Source: Ephemerocybe angulata (lineage: Eukaryota; Basidiomycota; Agaricomycetes; Agaricales; Psathyrellaceae). Taken from it: a stretch of DNA of 64,000 bases. Location: assembly GCA_013368325.1 (NCBI GenBank), contig JAACJK010000001.1, forward strand, positions 3,348,001-3,412,000, read 5' to 3'. Shown here in pieces: positions 22,777 to 33,686 of the stretch. The notes below the pieces were generated by a model that was not told where the DNA came from, searched no databases, and was given only the letters and a program-made list of their open reading frames with translations. How positions within the stretch are numbered: position 1 is the first letter of the stretch; each line of letters begins with the position of its first letter. Both the position numbers and the translations under genes were made by a program.

Positions 22777-25202
22777 ATGGCTCACGTACTACCGACTCAT
22801 ATAGCGGCCACTGCCCTCGACCACGACGAGTTCAGCACCCCACGCTCAGCGCCAGAGGCGAGCGGAGGCCTCGATGTAACCCGGGGCATGGCTTCCACTT
22901 CGCCAGAAGGCACCAGTCCGAGCTTGAATGTTATCCATAACACCAACTGTGAGTGGTCAGACTGAGACAAGGCGAAGCCAGGCTACTGAGGTGGTGTTGA
23001 TCATGTTTGGTCCCAGATTTCGTGAGGAGCGCAAGCGGCGTCAGCATGGGGCCGAACCATGGTACGTCCAGTTTATATCCGACACAAGGAGAATCGAAGC
23101 TTACGCTGTTGGGCCCTTAGGAACAATTAACCAGAACTCAGGAGCTGGCGAACTCGAAGAAGAATCTTACTTGGCGGCGCTGGACTGTAAGTGCACTGCC
23201 TTGCTTGAACGTTGTAACACCCGCTCACTCGTGCACTACACACCAGTCCTGTCGAGAAACATGGCTTCTGGTGCAATACATGACTCCAAAGAACGATGCG
23301 ACGCCCCCAAATGCATGCACCAGACGCGAGTGGCGGTCCAGGACGAGATCCTTAGCTGGATTACCGACGGGCACAAGGATACGGAGCCGAAACGGATCCT
23401 GTGGGTTACGGGACCGGCGGGAACAGGCAAGACAGCCATTTTGGGCACCATTGCTGAGCGGTGCAAAGCAGAGAAGATGCTAGCCGCCACCTTCTTCTTC
23501 TCCAGCTTCTCTGGCTCCCTCGCTCGGAGGTCGAAGACGCATCTGGTTTCCACTCTCGCGTACCAGCTTTTGGAACAGGCGAGGCTGGATCAAGTTGGCC
23601 AGGCTCGTGCACGTATGTGCCAGGCAATTCGACGCAGCCCTGCTATCCTCCAGAAACGCTTGCAGACGCAGCTCGAGGAACTCATCCTCCTCCCCTTTCG
23701 GCAGGGGACACCGACGGGAGCCGGCCCAATGTCCCAGAAACGAATGGCCATTATCATCGATGGGCTCGACGAATGCGACTGCATCGAGGACGAACCAAGA
23801 AACCGGCGTACCAAAGAAGACGAGCAACGAGAAATCCTATCCACCATTCTACACGCCGCCAACGATCCCTCTTTCCCATTCGTCTTCGTCATCGCCAGCC
23901 GCCCCGAGCTCGCCATCCGTGAGTTCTTCAACACCAGCCTCGCGCGGAGTGCAACGAGAGAGCTCTTTCTGGATGACAAGTACGATCCGAGCGCGGACAT
24001 TCGCCTCTTCTACGAAGCCAAGTTCTCATCTATCCGCCGCCGATTCAACCTTTCCCCAGAGTGGCCTACCGTGAAGGAATTGCTTAAGCTTGTCGCGAAC
24101 GCGTCCGGGCAATTTATCTACGCAGCAACCGTCATGCGGTTCGTCGAGGGCCCACCCCCGGGGACGCCGGCCCATGTTGCGCCAGCCGTTCCAGGCCTCC
24201 GCACCCCCCACCAAAGGCTCTTGCGAATCCTCGAGCTTCGTACGCGAGCCCACAGTCCAAACGTCCGCCCGCTGGAGGCGCTCGACGTCTTGTACGATTC
24301 CGTGGTGAGGACTTGCTCAGAGCCTTTGCTCTCGATGAAGTGGCTGCGTGCCATCAACCTTTATGATATTACTACAGGCGGGCTCCTCCCAACCTCCTAC
24401 CGTATGCCCGCTCGGCGGGTGCGCCTTTGGTTGGAGCAGTCTCCCGGGGAAGAGGTATGTGCCCTCGGCTCGTTATCCTCCCTGATATACATCCCATCCG
24501 ACCCGAATTGCCACGAAGATTACTCTTTCCATCACAAATCCTTCGTGGACTTCTTCGAGGACGAATCTCGATGCGTCGACTTATATGTGTCGCCAATCCA
24601 GACACGCGACTTTATCCTCCACATGTATTTTAAGAATATGGACAACCGTAAGTTTTTTCTCCTGGACATTCGCTCGCGCACAATCGATTCTTACAGGGAC
24701 GAAGTTTTTGACAGTATACCAAAGATAACGTTACTCGTTGCTCTGGATTACGCTCAGGCTGGCCTCACCGAGCCTGCTACGTGGAACTTTTCATCGGCAG
24801 ATGTTTTCAAGGCAGCGGAGGGTTCCATGCTCTCCTGCAATGCCCGGAGATGGGCGGAATATTCCACAGTGCCTGTGACGGATGTCCCAGTCAGTGATGA
24901 CAGACGCTATTCCAAATCCATCATCTCGTGGATGTTCTACGCCGTGCACGTCTGGGTAAGCCGCCTTTGAATTGCATGCTTATTTGAGCTCACTGGTACA
25001 CTTCGCGACCCGACAGTGTCCGAAGATTAGGTGTCGCCGAGCCTGCAAGCACTGGAGGGAGGCCATCTTGGACGTGACGAGGAGGAGGGGCTGGACTGTT
25101 CCAAGTCCGATGGATCTGTTTCGAGACAGTTGGGTTCGACGGTATACTTTCGAGGAGTTGTCCGCCTCATTTGTGCCCAGCGCCGAGACGAACGACAACT
25201 AG
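22777..25202 (+). CDS. NACHT-domain STAND NTPase, copy N1
   Basis: Six exons fit: 22777-22948, 23017-23061, 23121-23186, 23247-24647, 24705-24955 and 25017-25202, about 706 aa. A short variable N-terminus (MAHVLPTHIAATALDHDEF) leads to CDAPKC...TRVAVQDEILSWI, the entry motif of Agaricomycete NACHT proteins. Walker A is GPAGTGKTAILG (about residue 150); Walker B is MAIIIDGLDEC (about 260); a sensor-like FVIASRPELAIREFF follows (about 307), then HHKSFVDFFEDESRC (about 522). The last exon adds a Cys cluster, CPKIRCRRACKHWREAI. There are no C-terminal WD, ANK or TPR repeats. By family it is an NTP-switch protein related to fungal NLRs of self/non-self or stress sensing; the trigger is unknown. 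It converges on gene B1 with 269 bp between stops. The frame is intact. Confidence 0.88.
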
Positions 25203-25471
25203 ACAGATAGCTAGAATATCTCACAAATTCCATTCCCAATAAAACTACAAAAAGAAATACAACCCATTCGAATTCTATTAAGGTCCATTTAAAACGCAAA
25301 ACGTCAGGAGAATAAGAACGAATACAGCAGAAGAAATCATCGTCGCAATAACAAAGTACCGAGTAGAGAAGGAACAAGCGACCGAAGCCTCTAAGCGCCG
25401 TCGACGGACCGGCGCGCGCCAACGAAAGGAGCCTCGGAAGGAGAACAAGATGAGCAGGAGGAAGGGCAACA
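25203..25471. terminator. Shared 3' region between N1 and B1
   Basis: Convergent 3' ends. On the B1 strand it carries TTTTGCGTTTTAAATGGACC, TTAATAGAATTCGAATGGG and TTGTAGTTTTATTGGGAATG. These blocks recur behind B2 (about 35531), B3 (about 41826) and B4 (about 48530), so this is probably the gene-B 3' UTR and polyadenylation region. Confidence 0.6.
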
Positions 25472-27358
25472 TCAAGAGTACCGATGATGATCACACACAC
25501 CCTCCCCCTCCACCCTCGGCACCACATCCACCGTCTTCGCAACCACCTTCCCCGCACCCACTTTAGACTTGCCCAAAAGCTTCAACCACCTCACATCCCT
25601 CCCCACCTTCGACGCACTCACAGAACTCGAAGGCGGCTTCACAACCTTGATCCGCACCCCGTCCCTCCTCGCGATCTCGAGGAGGACGGTCCACCGACTC
25701 TGCCACTGCATCTGCGAATGCACCTGCGCACGCGGCCTCCCCAATCCACCTCTTGAACTCGAACACGATCGAGGTGTGCTAGGAGTCACGGTGGTGGCAC
25801 GGTAGAATGCGCACAACCACGCCGAACTCGCCATATGGCGCGTCTCCACATCCACCTCTTCTCCCTCATCACCACCCTTCCTCCTCTCATCACCGCCCTT
25901 CCCAGCGGAATTGACCCTCCCCACAGCCATCTCGATCAAATTCCCCTTCCCCATTACCACCCCCTCCTCCGACCCCTCCGCATCCGTATCCCCCGAGTCT
26001 TGTCTAGAAGAACAAGTAGTCGAGACAGAATCCCACTCGCTGTCGCTATCGACGAGCGTCTCCTCGTCCTCGTCCTCCGTCTCACTTTCACTCGCACTTC
26101 GGCTCTCTGCCTCAGCACTCGTACTTCTACTCCGTTCCGCGACGACAGAAGCGACCTCACAAACCCACACGATCTTCCTCAAAGTCCACACCCCAACCCC
26201 TCCAAAACCCCTATCAACCTTCACACACCACGCCTCCTCTCCCCTCCCCTTCTCCCTCATTCCTTTCCCATTCCCCCCCGTCCCTTTCTCAGCGTGTAAG
26301 CTCCTCAAATCACCCATCCTCGGATAGATAGTAACCGGCGGCTCGCTCGGCCTGTTATCCTCCTCTTCAAGAAGGGCGGGACGCGCGCGGCGCAGGCGGA
26401 GGAACGAGGGCGAGGTGAGGGGATAGCCTGAGGGGAGGGCGTCTGTTGGGGAGCGCGGCGGCGAGGGCGTCGTCGGAGAGACAGGCGACGTCGGAGAAAC
26501 AGGAGAAATGGGTGAATCGGGTGAATTGGGAGTTGAGGGCGAAGGCGCCGAACCCGCCGACCCCTCGCACAGCGCCAGCCGCGTCGACCACACCCACTTC
26601 GTAAGCCCGAAGCTCGAGCGCGAGTGGCCGTGGTACCTTGGTTTGGGCGGGGGCGGGCGGAAGGAGCCTACGAGGCAGGGGCCCATCATGTGTCCGAATC
26701 CACTTCCTCTGCTCTCCTCCTCGGCCTCGCTATCGCTATCATCTTCGCTTTCACTTTCACTGTCCGAGTAGGAGGAGTACGAGCGAGAAGCGCGAACGGG
26801 CGCGGAGACGGAGCGGCTGAGAGGGGAGGGAGCAAGGCGCTTGGACTTGATGGGTAGAGGAGTGGGTTTAGGGGCTTTGAAGATTGGTTTGAGGTTTTGG
26901 AAGGAGGCGTGGTGTGTGGAATGATTATGCATTCGGTGCGCGGGCGCGTGCAGGGGAGAGTGCGTCGGGGCGGGATGACGAGGGACGGAATGATGAACGG
27001 GAGGGTAAGGCGGTGCAGGGTGAGAGGAATGGGAAGAATGGGAGTGGGAGGAGGGAGAGGATTGGGAGGTAGAAGGGCGGGTGGGAGAGGCCGGTCCAGG
27101 GACCGTTTTATGGCGCGCGTTGAAGGCAAGGGTGAAGCGCGTGAAGGAGATCTTCTTCGCCGGCGACGGCGGCGCTGCTCCTCCTACAGTGACAGGAACG
27201 GGGCCCGCGGCGGCGACGTCGTTGGCACCGCCAACGACGTCGGTGGTGGTGGTATTGGGTTGCGCCTGCGCGAGAGCGGTGGTGGCAGGTTCTGATGGGG
27301 ATGATGCCTCGGCATCGGCTGACAGCCGAGGGCGGGTGGAAGGCGACGGGGAGAGCAT
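25472..27358 (-). CDS. Gene B copy B1: Ser/Pro-rich acidic protein of unknown function
   Basis: One uninterrupted frame of 628 aa from ATG 27358. Conserved islands recur in all copies: KKISFTRFTLAF, YHGHSRSSFG..KWVWSTRLAL, YPRMGDLRSLH, WCVKVDRGFGGVGVWTLRKI, GNLIEMAVGRVN, ASSAWLCAFYRA, WTVLLEIARRDGVRIKVVK, DVRWLKLLGKSK, and a C-terminal CDHHRYS. Between them lie Ser/Pro-rich and Asp/Glu/Ser-rich disordered stretches (ETEDEDEETLVDSDSEWD). No signal peptide, membrane segment or enzyme motif is seen. The islands could form one folded domain split by long disordered loops. It lies tail-to-tail with N1, and paralogues lie tail-to-tail with N2, N3 and N4. I do not recognise a named family. This is the only copy with a full-length open frame. 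Confidence 0.75.
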   Translation of the reverse strand: MLSPSPSTRPRLSADAEASSPSEPATTALAQAQPNTTTTDVVGGANDVAAAGPVPVTVGGAAPPSPAKKISFTRFTLAFNARHKTVPGPASPTRPSTSQSSPSSHSHSSHSSHPAPPYPPVHHSVPRHPAPTHSPLHAPAHRMHNHSTHHASFQNLKPIFKAPKPTPLPIKSKRLAPSPLSRSVSAPVRASRSYSSYSDSESESEDDSDSEAEEESRGSGFGHMMGPCLVGSFRPPPPKPRYHGHSRSSFGLTKWVWSTRLALCEGSAGSAPSPSTPNSPDSPISPVSPTSPVSPTTPSPPRSPTDALPSGYPLTSPSFLRLRRARPALLEEEDNRPSEPPVTIYPRMGDLRSLHAEKGTGGNGKGMREKGRGEEAWCVKVDRGFGGVGVWTLRKIVWVCEVASVVAERSRSTSAEAESRSASESETEDEDEETLVDSDSEWDSVSTTCSSRQDSGDTDAEGSEEGVVMGKGNLIEMAVGRVNSAGKGGDERRKGGDEGEEVDVETRHMASSAWLCAFYRATTVTPSTPRSCSSSRGGLGRPRAQVHSQMQWQSRWTVLLEIARRDGVRIKVVKPPSSSVSASKVGRDVRWLKLLGKSKVGAGKVVAKTVDVVPRVEGEGVCDHHRYS

Positions 27359-28545
27359 GGTCCGTTGCCTGGTCGTGATAATAGTAGAGCGGGATTAAAG
27401 GGGTTTTGGGGGTCTCGGGGTAGGAGTGAAGGAGGAAGTACGTCTATATTGTGTAGGGGTGGGTAGGTCTTCGTAAGGGTGAAATACGAGGGGTAGGTGG
27501 GTCGTACGGTGGCCTGACGGACAGACGGAAACGCGTTCAGACGGAGACGGGGCTGACGTGGATCGTCGGGGACCTGTGCCGGGGTGGGTGGGGTTCACAG
27601 ACTCATAGACTCATATTCTGTGGAGGGCCATGACGGCGTTACGATGTGCAGCTTAGCGCGAGCTGGGAGACATACAACGGGCTGTGGGGTGGGTACAGCG
27701 GTCACAATCAAACAAGGTACTCGGGTGAGTAGCCTCCAAGTTCAACCAGAAAACGGAAACGGAATAGGAGGAGGAGGAGGGGTGATAAGAAACGAAACTG
27801 AGTGAGATAGAAGGGTTGCGAGGCGAAGCCTGCGGCGGACGCTGGGTGGGGTTTGGGCGTCATACCGATGCGGGCGAGCCAATATATGGAGCCTGGCACG
27901 TGCGCTTCCCGCGCCCTCATTGGCTCGGCATTCTCCGTCGATCAGACAATACGATACACGACTGCGATGGTGCCAGGTGCGCCCGCCGGCTGCCTGGTCC
28001 TCCGCCGCCCCACTGTGAATGGTGAAGAGTGACGGACGGGCCACCAGCATTTGTGACGACGCAGCGCCACTCGCCGGCGGTCACCCTGAGGGCGCTGTCC
28101 CCTGAGCGCCCTCGTCCTCGACGGCGAAAGAGACGAAATCTTCTTGTGATCCATGGGGCTGCTCAACAAGGCAGGAAGGATCCGCCGGATTTGGGCGCGC
28201 CTCTTGTGGAAGGAGGGGTGCGGGCGTTTGGTAGCTTCAGGAAAGGACGCCTGAATGGCTCCGGGGTTCTTCCTGTGTCAAGTGCCGTTGTTGTTGTCTT
28301 CGGGCTGGATATGGTAGGTGTGTGGTTCTATTCAGTTGTTGTTTCGAGTGGGCTCAGAAGGAAGGAGGGAGGATTGGTAGGAGCCGCCCGCCCCTAGCTG
28401 CGCGATAGGGGTATCGATCTCCTAGTATGTCTGAGGAGTTACCTTGTCGAGCATGCATATGCTCGAGCGAGGGAGTATCACATTCATGATTCGCCTGCTG
28501 GAGGATCACGTCGACGACCGACCGCGTTTCAAGCGATGGATGCAG
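27359..28545. other. 5' leader/promoter of B1 and upstream spacer
   Basis: 27359-27930 is the leader and promoter of B1 and is homologous to sequence upstream of B3 and B4. 27931-28545 is GC-rich with short frames only; no gene is seen. Confidence 0.5.
27881..27923 (-). promoter_or_regulatory. Gene-B promoter block (B1)
   Basis: On the minus strand: CCAAT (27923-27919), CACGTG (27902-27897), then CATATATT (about 27888-27881). The order CCAAT, CACGTG, TATA is shared with B3. Confidence 0.6.
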
Positions 28546-29256
28546 TAGGGTTGCGTGTATAACCGCCGGTTATTTACAAAGTGTAAGTTACCTAGGTAAA
28601 TTACAGTAATTTACCGGTTTTATGCCCAACCATTCTGTAGGGGGTGTAAATAACCCGGTCATGTGAATCGGTGTATCGAGGAGAACGGGGAGACTCTCTG
28701 GCAGGTTCTCCCTGTGTTGTCCAATTTGGGCCCAAATCATCCCCAAACACGGTTCCCGCACGAGAAGCGCGCCGATTTTCCTGTGTCCGCATAACTGTAA
28801 GTCATTCCTTTGAATATTAGAGTCCTCGGTGTACCAGGCTGCAGGCGTGTGTGTGCATCGCACATTTTATCTATCTCCTATGACCTATCTTTGGTATTGA
28901 AAATCCCCTGCCTCACAGCAGCAGCAGTAGTTTGGTATTGCGGTGTCGTACACTTGGAAGTTGGGGTATGACAATACCACAGGCAGTGGACCATTGACAT
29001 ATTGACAAACTGATATTTTAAACCTCTCTACTCATATAATGCAACACAATATTAATATGTGCTATACGGCGGTCCTATCGCTCTGCAGGTCAGACGTTCG
29101 AGCTCAAGCGCAGAGACGCGCCAAGGCGATTTTAGCACGTGAGGAAGGTAATTTGCAGTAATTTACACCCCAAAATGGGTTTTATGCCAGGCCTAAATAT
29201 TTGGGCCGGTAATTTACCAGTTATATGCCCTGGTCGGAGTTTTATACGCAACCCTA
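28546..29256. mobile_element. hAT-like MITE, 711 bp, 8-bp target duplication
   Basis: The left end is TAGGGTTGCGTGTATAA; the right end, reverse-complemented, is TAGGGTTGCGTATAAAAC. GGATGCAG flanks both sides (28538-28545 and 29257-29264). TIRs starting (C/T)AGGG with an 8-bp duplication are the hAT pattern. Sub-terminal repeats of the type GTAATTTAC and TTTTATGCC occur at both ends. No transposase frame is present, so it is non-autonomous. Confidence 0.8.
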
Positions 29257-30376
29257 GGATGCAGCTCCACCGTTGTCGTTTCGAGTATAGTCCCCGTGAG
29301 AAGCTCAACCTACATCCATCCACACATCCATCCAGTCCTTCCGAGTCTATGCCATACCTGGCCTCCATACACTTTTCATTTTACCCAGTGCGTCTGCCCA
29401 TTCAATCGATTCAGAGGAGGGTGGGGTGCTAATAGATGGCTGCTTGGCCCGTACTAGTATGTCCTCGAACTTACCCTCTCTAGCCATTCCTCGAGTATCA
29501 CACCCCTCCTCCTCGCATATCACCTCGACGTTGCGAGGCAATAACGGCGATCGACTGTATAACCGCCGCCCGTCGGATTTGAGTAAGTAGCTAGGTATAC
29601 TTAGACTTCGTGGGAGGCTTCTTCCTCCTTGCATCATCGTCGTCCTTCCTTCTCTGAGCTCTCAGATCTAGCCTTGCTTCCTTACTTCCTTCTTCCGGCC
29701 GCATTCCCTTTTCGTACCTATACAAGTAACGGTTTAAACACCGTACTAGGGAGTAGAGACCCATGACCTGACCGCCCAGCCGACCCAAGACCCACGTTCA
29801 TTAGCGAGGCATCATCCGCACCACCCCCATCATCTATCATCATCGACAACGAGGTCAGACAGTCCGAAGTCGACTCTTCTACTATGGGCCAGATGTTCTA
29901 GCCCTGATTCAACGGCACGCTGATGCTCATGTGCATTCGCAATGCGTACGTGCCTATACCTATTGCAGCCCATTTCATATCAACCCCTCTTCCAAGTCAA
30001 TAGAGATACAGTACAGGAATAGGAATTGGAGGAGGGGATGCTCCGCCCCCGCTCGAGCTCCGAGCTCCGGGCGGGAGTGGATAGCGAGTGGGTAGATAAG
30101 CGCTCAGCTGATCGATCCTCCTCCGTGTACGGTTTGGATAGAGCTCGATCGCGTTTCATCTCGTTTGTGTTCACAATGCGTTTTATGAACGCGCGAAGAA
30201 CGCGCGACCGCGGTGGAGCGTCGAGACTTGACGAGGGAGGCAGGTTACGCCCAGGGTGCACAGGACTGTGTATTGCGTGCGTCTGCCCAGGGGGGTGTGG
30301 ACCCTTGATGGGGGTATGCGGCCTTCGATGTTGACTGTGTAAGGAGGAGTGTGGCAGGATGTCAGTGCGTATGTCA
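29257..30376. other. Gene-free spacer with MITE fragment
   Basis: No convincing coding sequence. At 29556-29605 TGTATAACCGCCG followed by GTAAGTAGCTAGGTA resembles the left end of the MITE at 28546, probably a partial copy. Confidence 0.5.
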
Positions 30377-30490
30377 GAGGAAGGACGTATGTAAGGAAGG
30401 ACGTATGTAAGGAAGGAAGTATGTAAGGAAGGAGGTAGTTAGAGGGGAAGGAGGTATGTCAGTGAAGAAGGAGGTATGTAAGGCAGGAAG
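30377..30490. repeat. Imperfect GGAAGGA(C)GTATGTAA minisatellite
   Basis: Six or so imperfect copies of an approximately 15-17 bp purine-rich unit (AAGGAAGGACGTATGT). No coding role. Confidence 0.8.
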
Positions 30491-30749
30491 GGAGAAGATG
30501 TGAGATGTGCTCTGTATATGGTAGGTTACGAGCGAAAGTGTAGAGTAGAACTTCTACTTATGTTTAGACTGTCTGGGAAGGCTATGGATATGGAGAACGA
30601 GGATCGCGCGCGGCTCATTGGAAGTCGCGCATGCGCATGCGTCTGCGTATACTGCGTGTGCTGCGTCGAAGCGCTGGGGATGGAGGTGTGGGTCCGAGCG
30701 ATGGTGCATATGCCGGCAAGCAAGGGATATGTTGTGAGATCTAATCTCT

Positions 30750-33000
30750 CGTTCGATAAGATTAGATCGATCCCATCGTATGGGCCCAGAAGTGACGGAC
30801 CTTGGTCAATAGTAGTATTGGGACGAAACTGCACGAGCCCAGGATTCCATCACCGTAGGGGTATGAGCACGGAGGGCCCCGCAAAATGTCGGACGGACGA
30901 GGTGGCGGTGGCCACCATATTTAATGGCCTGATAATGATATTGCAGTTAACTGAGGTGATTTTTGTGAAGGGACTGAATTCGAGCTGAAGGGAGACAGGG
31001 CCAAGGCGCAAGCAGACGTCTTACTTCAATACTTACTTCCATGTCGTCTCTCAGATATCATGTGAAGTCGCGAGCGAGCTCCGAGCACGCTCTGGGCACC
31101 TCGGGGTACAATTAGATCTTGGGTTTGATGCCCCATTGTGATGATGCCTAATCCTGAGGGTTATTCACATAACATATTCTGATTTTCACAGAGAACGTAC
31201 AGGAGAGTTCAAGATGATCAACGCCGTCGTACGCATGGGACACTCGAAGCCATGGCGCGAGTTTGCTTTTCTCTTTCTGGGAGATCACAATACCTTATTC
31301 ACACGCACAGTGGCACGACCCGAGTGTTTGGCTTGCATCCGACCGGTGAACTCGTTCTTCAAGGTGGGTCGAGTGATATATTTACTGAATTTAAAGCACA
31401 CTTCAATGCCCGGAACTCCTACATTTACTCGACGTACATACACTCGTCAACTCTTCACCTCCGCGCAAATCAGAAACCCTCGCCGTCAGCGATTGTCAAG
31501 GGTTTGTTCTGCTATATGTAGCAAGAGGCAAATGGCATGCCTACCACCGTACTCAGACATTCATTCACCGTAACAGTGTGACTGGCCATACCGCCAGTTT
31601 TGTTGCGCGGTGTAATACTGATGCGCCGGCGCTTCCAAGTCGGCGCACGGGCGCTTAGTCCATTGACACGTGTGCATTGCAGTTAACGGTCTTTAACTTT
31701 CAATGGATGTGACGGGCCCTTTGATGAGGTTAAGCCCAGGCGTGGGCTCTCCCCGATAGTGACATGAGTATCCCTGGTAGCGGACGGCCGTCCAAATGGT
31801 CGGTCAGTGATTGATGTGAAGGGAATGGGGGGAAATGGGCAGGGCGCGAGCATACTTTTCTTTCAGGTCGCAGAATGTGAAGGTAAGCCGGCATGGGAGC
31901 GAGAGAGCGGGCTCTGGGCATCTCGATATGTATACTCTGGGAAACTCGGCGTCGCAGATCTGGTCCTGGGGCTCAAGATGCCCCACTGTGATGATTCCTC
32001 GCGGGAGGATTAATGGAAAGTTTGAGGTTATCGATGGCCTCGGAGTGGCACATTCTATACGGACTTGAAACTTGAGACCTGAGGCCATGGCGTGCGTTCG
32101 TCTTTCTCTTTCTAGGAAATCACAATACCTTATTCACACGCACGGTGGCAAGACCCGAGGGTCTGGCTTACATCCGACCGGTGGATACTCGTTATTCAGG
32201 AGGCCCGTCGAGTGATACGTAGGGGTGAGGACTGTGAGATTTGTTCGATTACACTTCTCTCAATGCTACTTGTATCGCCTACTCGGCGTAACCTCGTCAC
32301 AGACCTCAATACATAGCCAACGCCTTCACAGCATTCCATATCCTCAATCTCCAAGATTGGCCAAATTCGACCTTCCTAAGGTTGGCTAGATGTAAATTAT
32401 ATTATTCGAACACTATAAGCGTTTGGGGTGGGAATAACAAGCCGCCTGATTGGACTTGAGTCTCACAGCGTAGCCCAGGCACCGGCGCTTCGGATGGGCG
32501 CTTAGTAGCCGGCAGCGTCTAGGATAAGATTAGATCGGTTATCCACCAGTCCAGGTGAAATGCGTGTGTATACTAAGCAGTGTAGACGGGCAGTATCGAA
32601 ATTGTGCAGCGCAAGCACCACTGCCGGCGGAGTGGCGATGGCCGCCATGCAGTTAACGAAGACGACCGATGTGACACGGCAACTCTGGCCGTGGAATTCT
32701 GCGATCCATCTACATACTTATTTGTGTGAAGGTTGGGTCCATGGCTCCGGTCCTGATTTCCCCAATGTGAATAGTGATGGAGCTATAAATTCTGCTTACT
32801 CTTGTCCTCGCGACGCACGCTGGCATGCTGCATTTAAGTACCCGAAGTCGTGGTGCGCGTCGACTTTGTCCTTTTTGGAGTTCACAAGCTTTCTACATTT
32901 GCATAACGGGACCAGGAAGGTCACGCTTGGCTTGCATCCGAGTGAGAGGATTATGAGCAGGGTGACCTCGGCGTGACACCTGGAGAAGCCAATGAAGTAA
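30750..33000. repeat. Diverged tandem duplication of a non-coding unit
   Basis: 31249-31390 and 32083-32222 are about 80% alike (CACAATACCTTATTCACACG and GGCTT(G/A)CATCCGACCGGTG in both). GATGCCCCA(T/C)TGTGATGAT occurs at about 31128 and 31978. TTGCAGTTAAC-like strings occur at about 30942, 31677 and 32649. GATAAGATTAGATCG occurs at about 30757 and 32523. This suggests two to three decayed tandem copies of a unit of about 0.8 kb. No gene is seen. Confidence 0.6.
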
Positions 33001-33574
33001 AGGGGTGGAGCTCGTTGCGCAACTCCTCGTAATTACTCGGTGTAAAGTCGTCACTAATACTCCAATAACGCAAGTGCCAAGAAATTACCACATGGGCCTC
33101 GTACAACCTTGCCATCGGATAGCTGCACGCTTGGTTTTTTGTAGACGTGTTCCTTCGAATGTGGATCGAAGTGTGCTTCTGACCACGGGCGCTTAACTTG
33201 GGCATCCTCCAAAATTTACTCGGTGTGCACGATTCAAACACATTCCTGAGGCCTATCAATCTTCCGACCCTCTCACTCGAGCGGGACGCTCTCCTGCGTA
33301 GTATGATGGGCGAACACTAGTGGTTGAGATATCGGCGCCCCGGTGCCCGATGTGTATCCACCATTATAAGCCACCAACACTCGCCCTCTCATAAGCCGAA
33401 AGATCATTTGATTCAGAGGGCACAGAGTCTATCATCGGGCATATCCGAGTCTGAAATTGAACGCAACAGGAGTCAGAGAAAAGGGGTCACGAAATATACG
33501 CACAGAGAGAGCGAACCACCACCATTTGGGCACAAGCTTTCGATCATGGATCCAGCCACAGCAAAAAGCTCGTG
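33001..33574. other. No gene seen
   Basis: Only short frames. The stretch lies between the decayed tandem unit and the repeat that replaces the start of B2. Confidence 0.5.
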
Positions 33575-33670
33575 GCCTTCGAGGAGGCGACCCTGAGCGC
33601 TTATTCTCGGCATGTCTTCGGCCAAGTGCTGAGACTGAATGGCACTGTTGGCATCCAACTCCGCTTGTCT
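33575..33670 (+). repeat. Dispersed about 90-bp repeat, copy 2
   Basis: Plus-strand match to the minus-strand repeat at 16832-16935 (GCTTATTCTCGGCATGT, TCGGCCAAGTGCTGAGA, CAACTCCGCTTG). It abuts the truncated start of gene B2. Confidence 0.7.
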
Positions 33671-33686
33671 TGCGCAGGCGCACTCC

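Noticed and set aside
24697..24705. TTACAG (24691-24696) as acceptor of the fifth NACHT intron
   Set aside because: It would shift the frame in N1, and the same choice in N4 and N5 gives an early stop; GAAG keeps frame in all five copies.
25484..26327. Plus-strand His/Pro/Leu-rich frames opposite gene B1
   Set aside because: Antisense of a Ser/Pro/Glu-rich coding gene; conserved islands across copies exist only in the gene-B frame.
30377..30490. CRISPR-like or regulatory array
   Set aside because: Irregular purine-rich slippage repeat with no spacers; the organism is a eukaryote.
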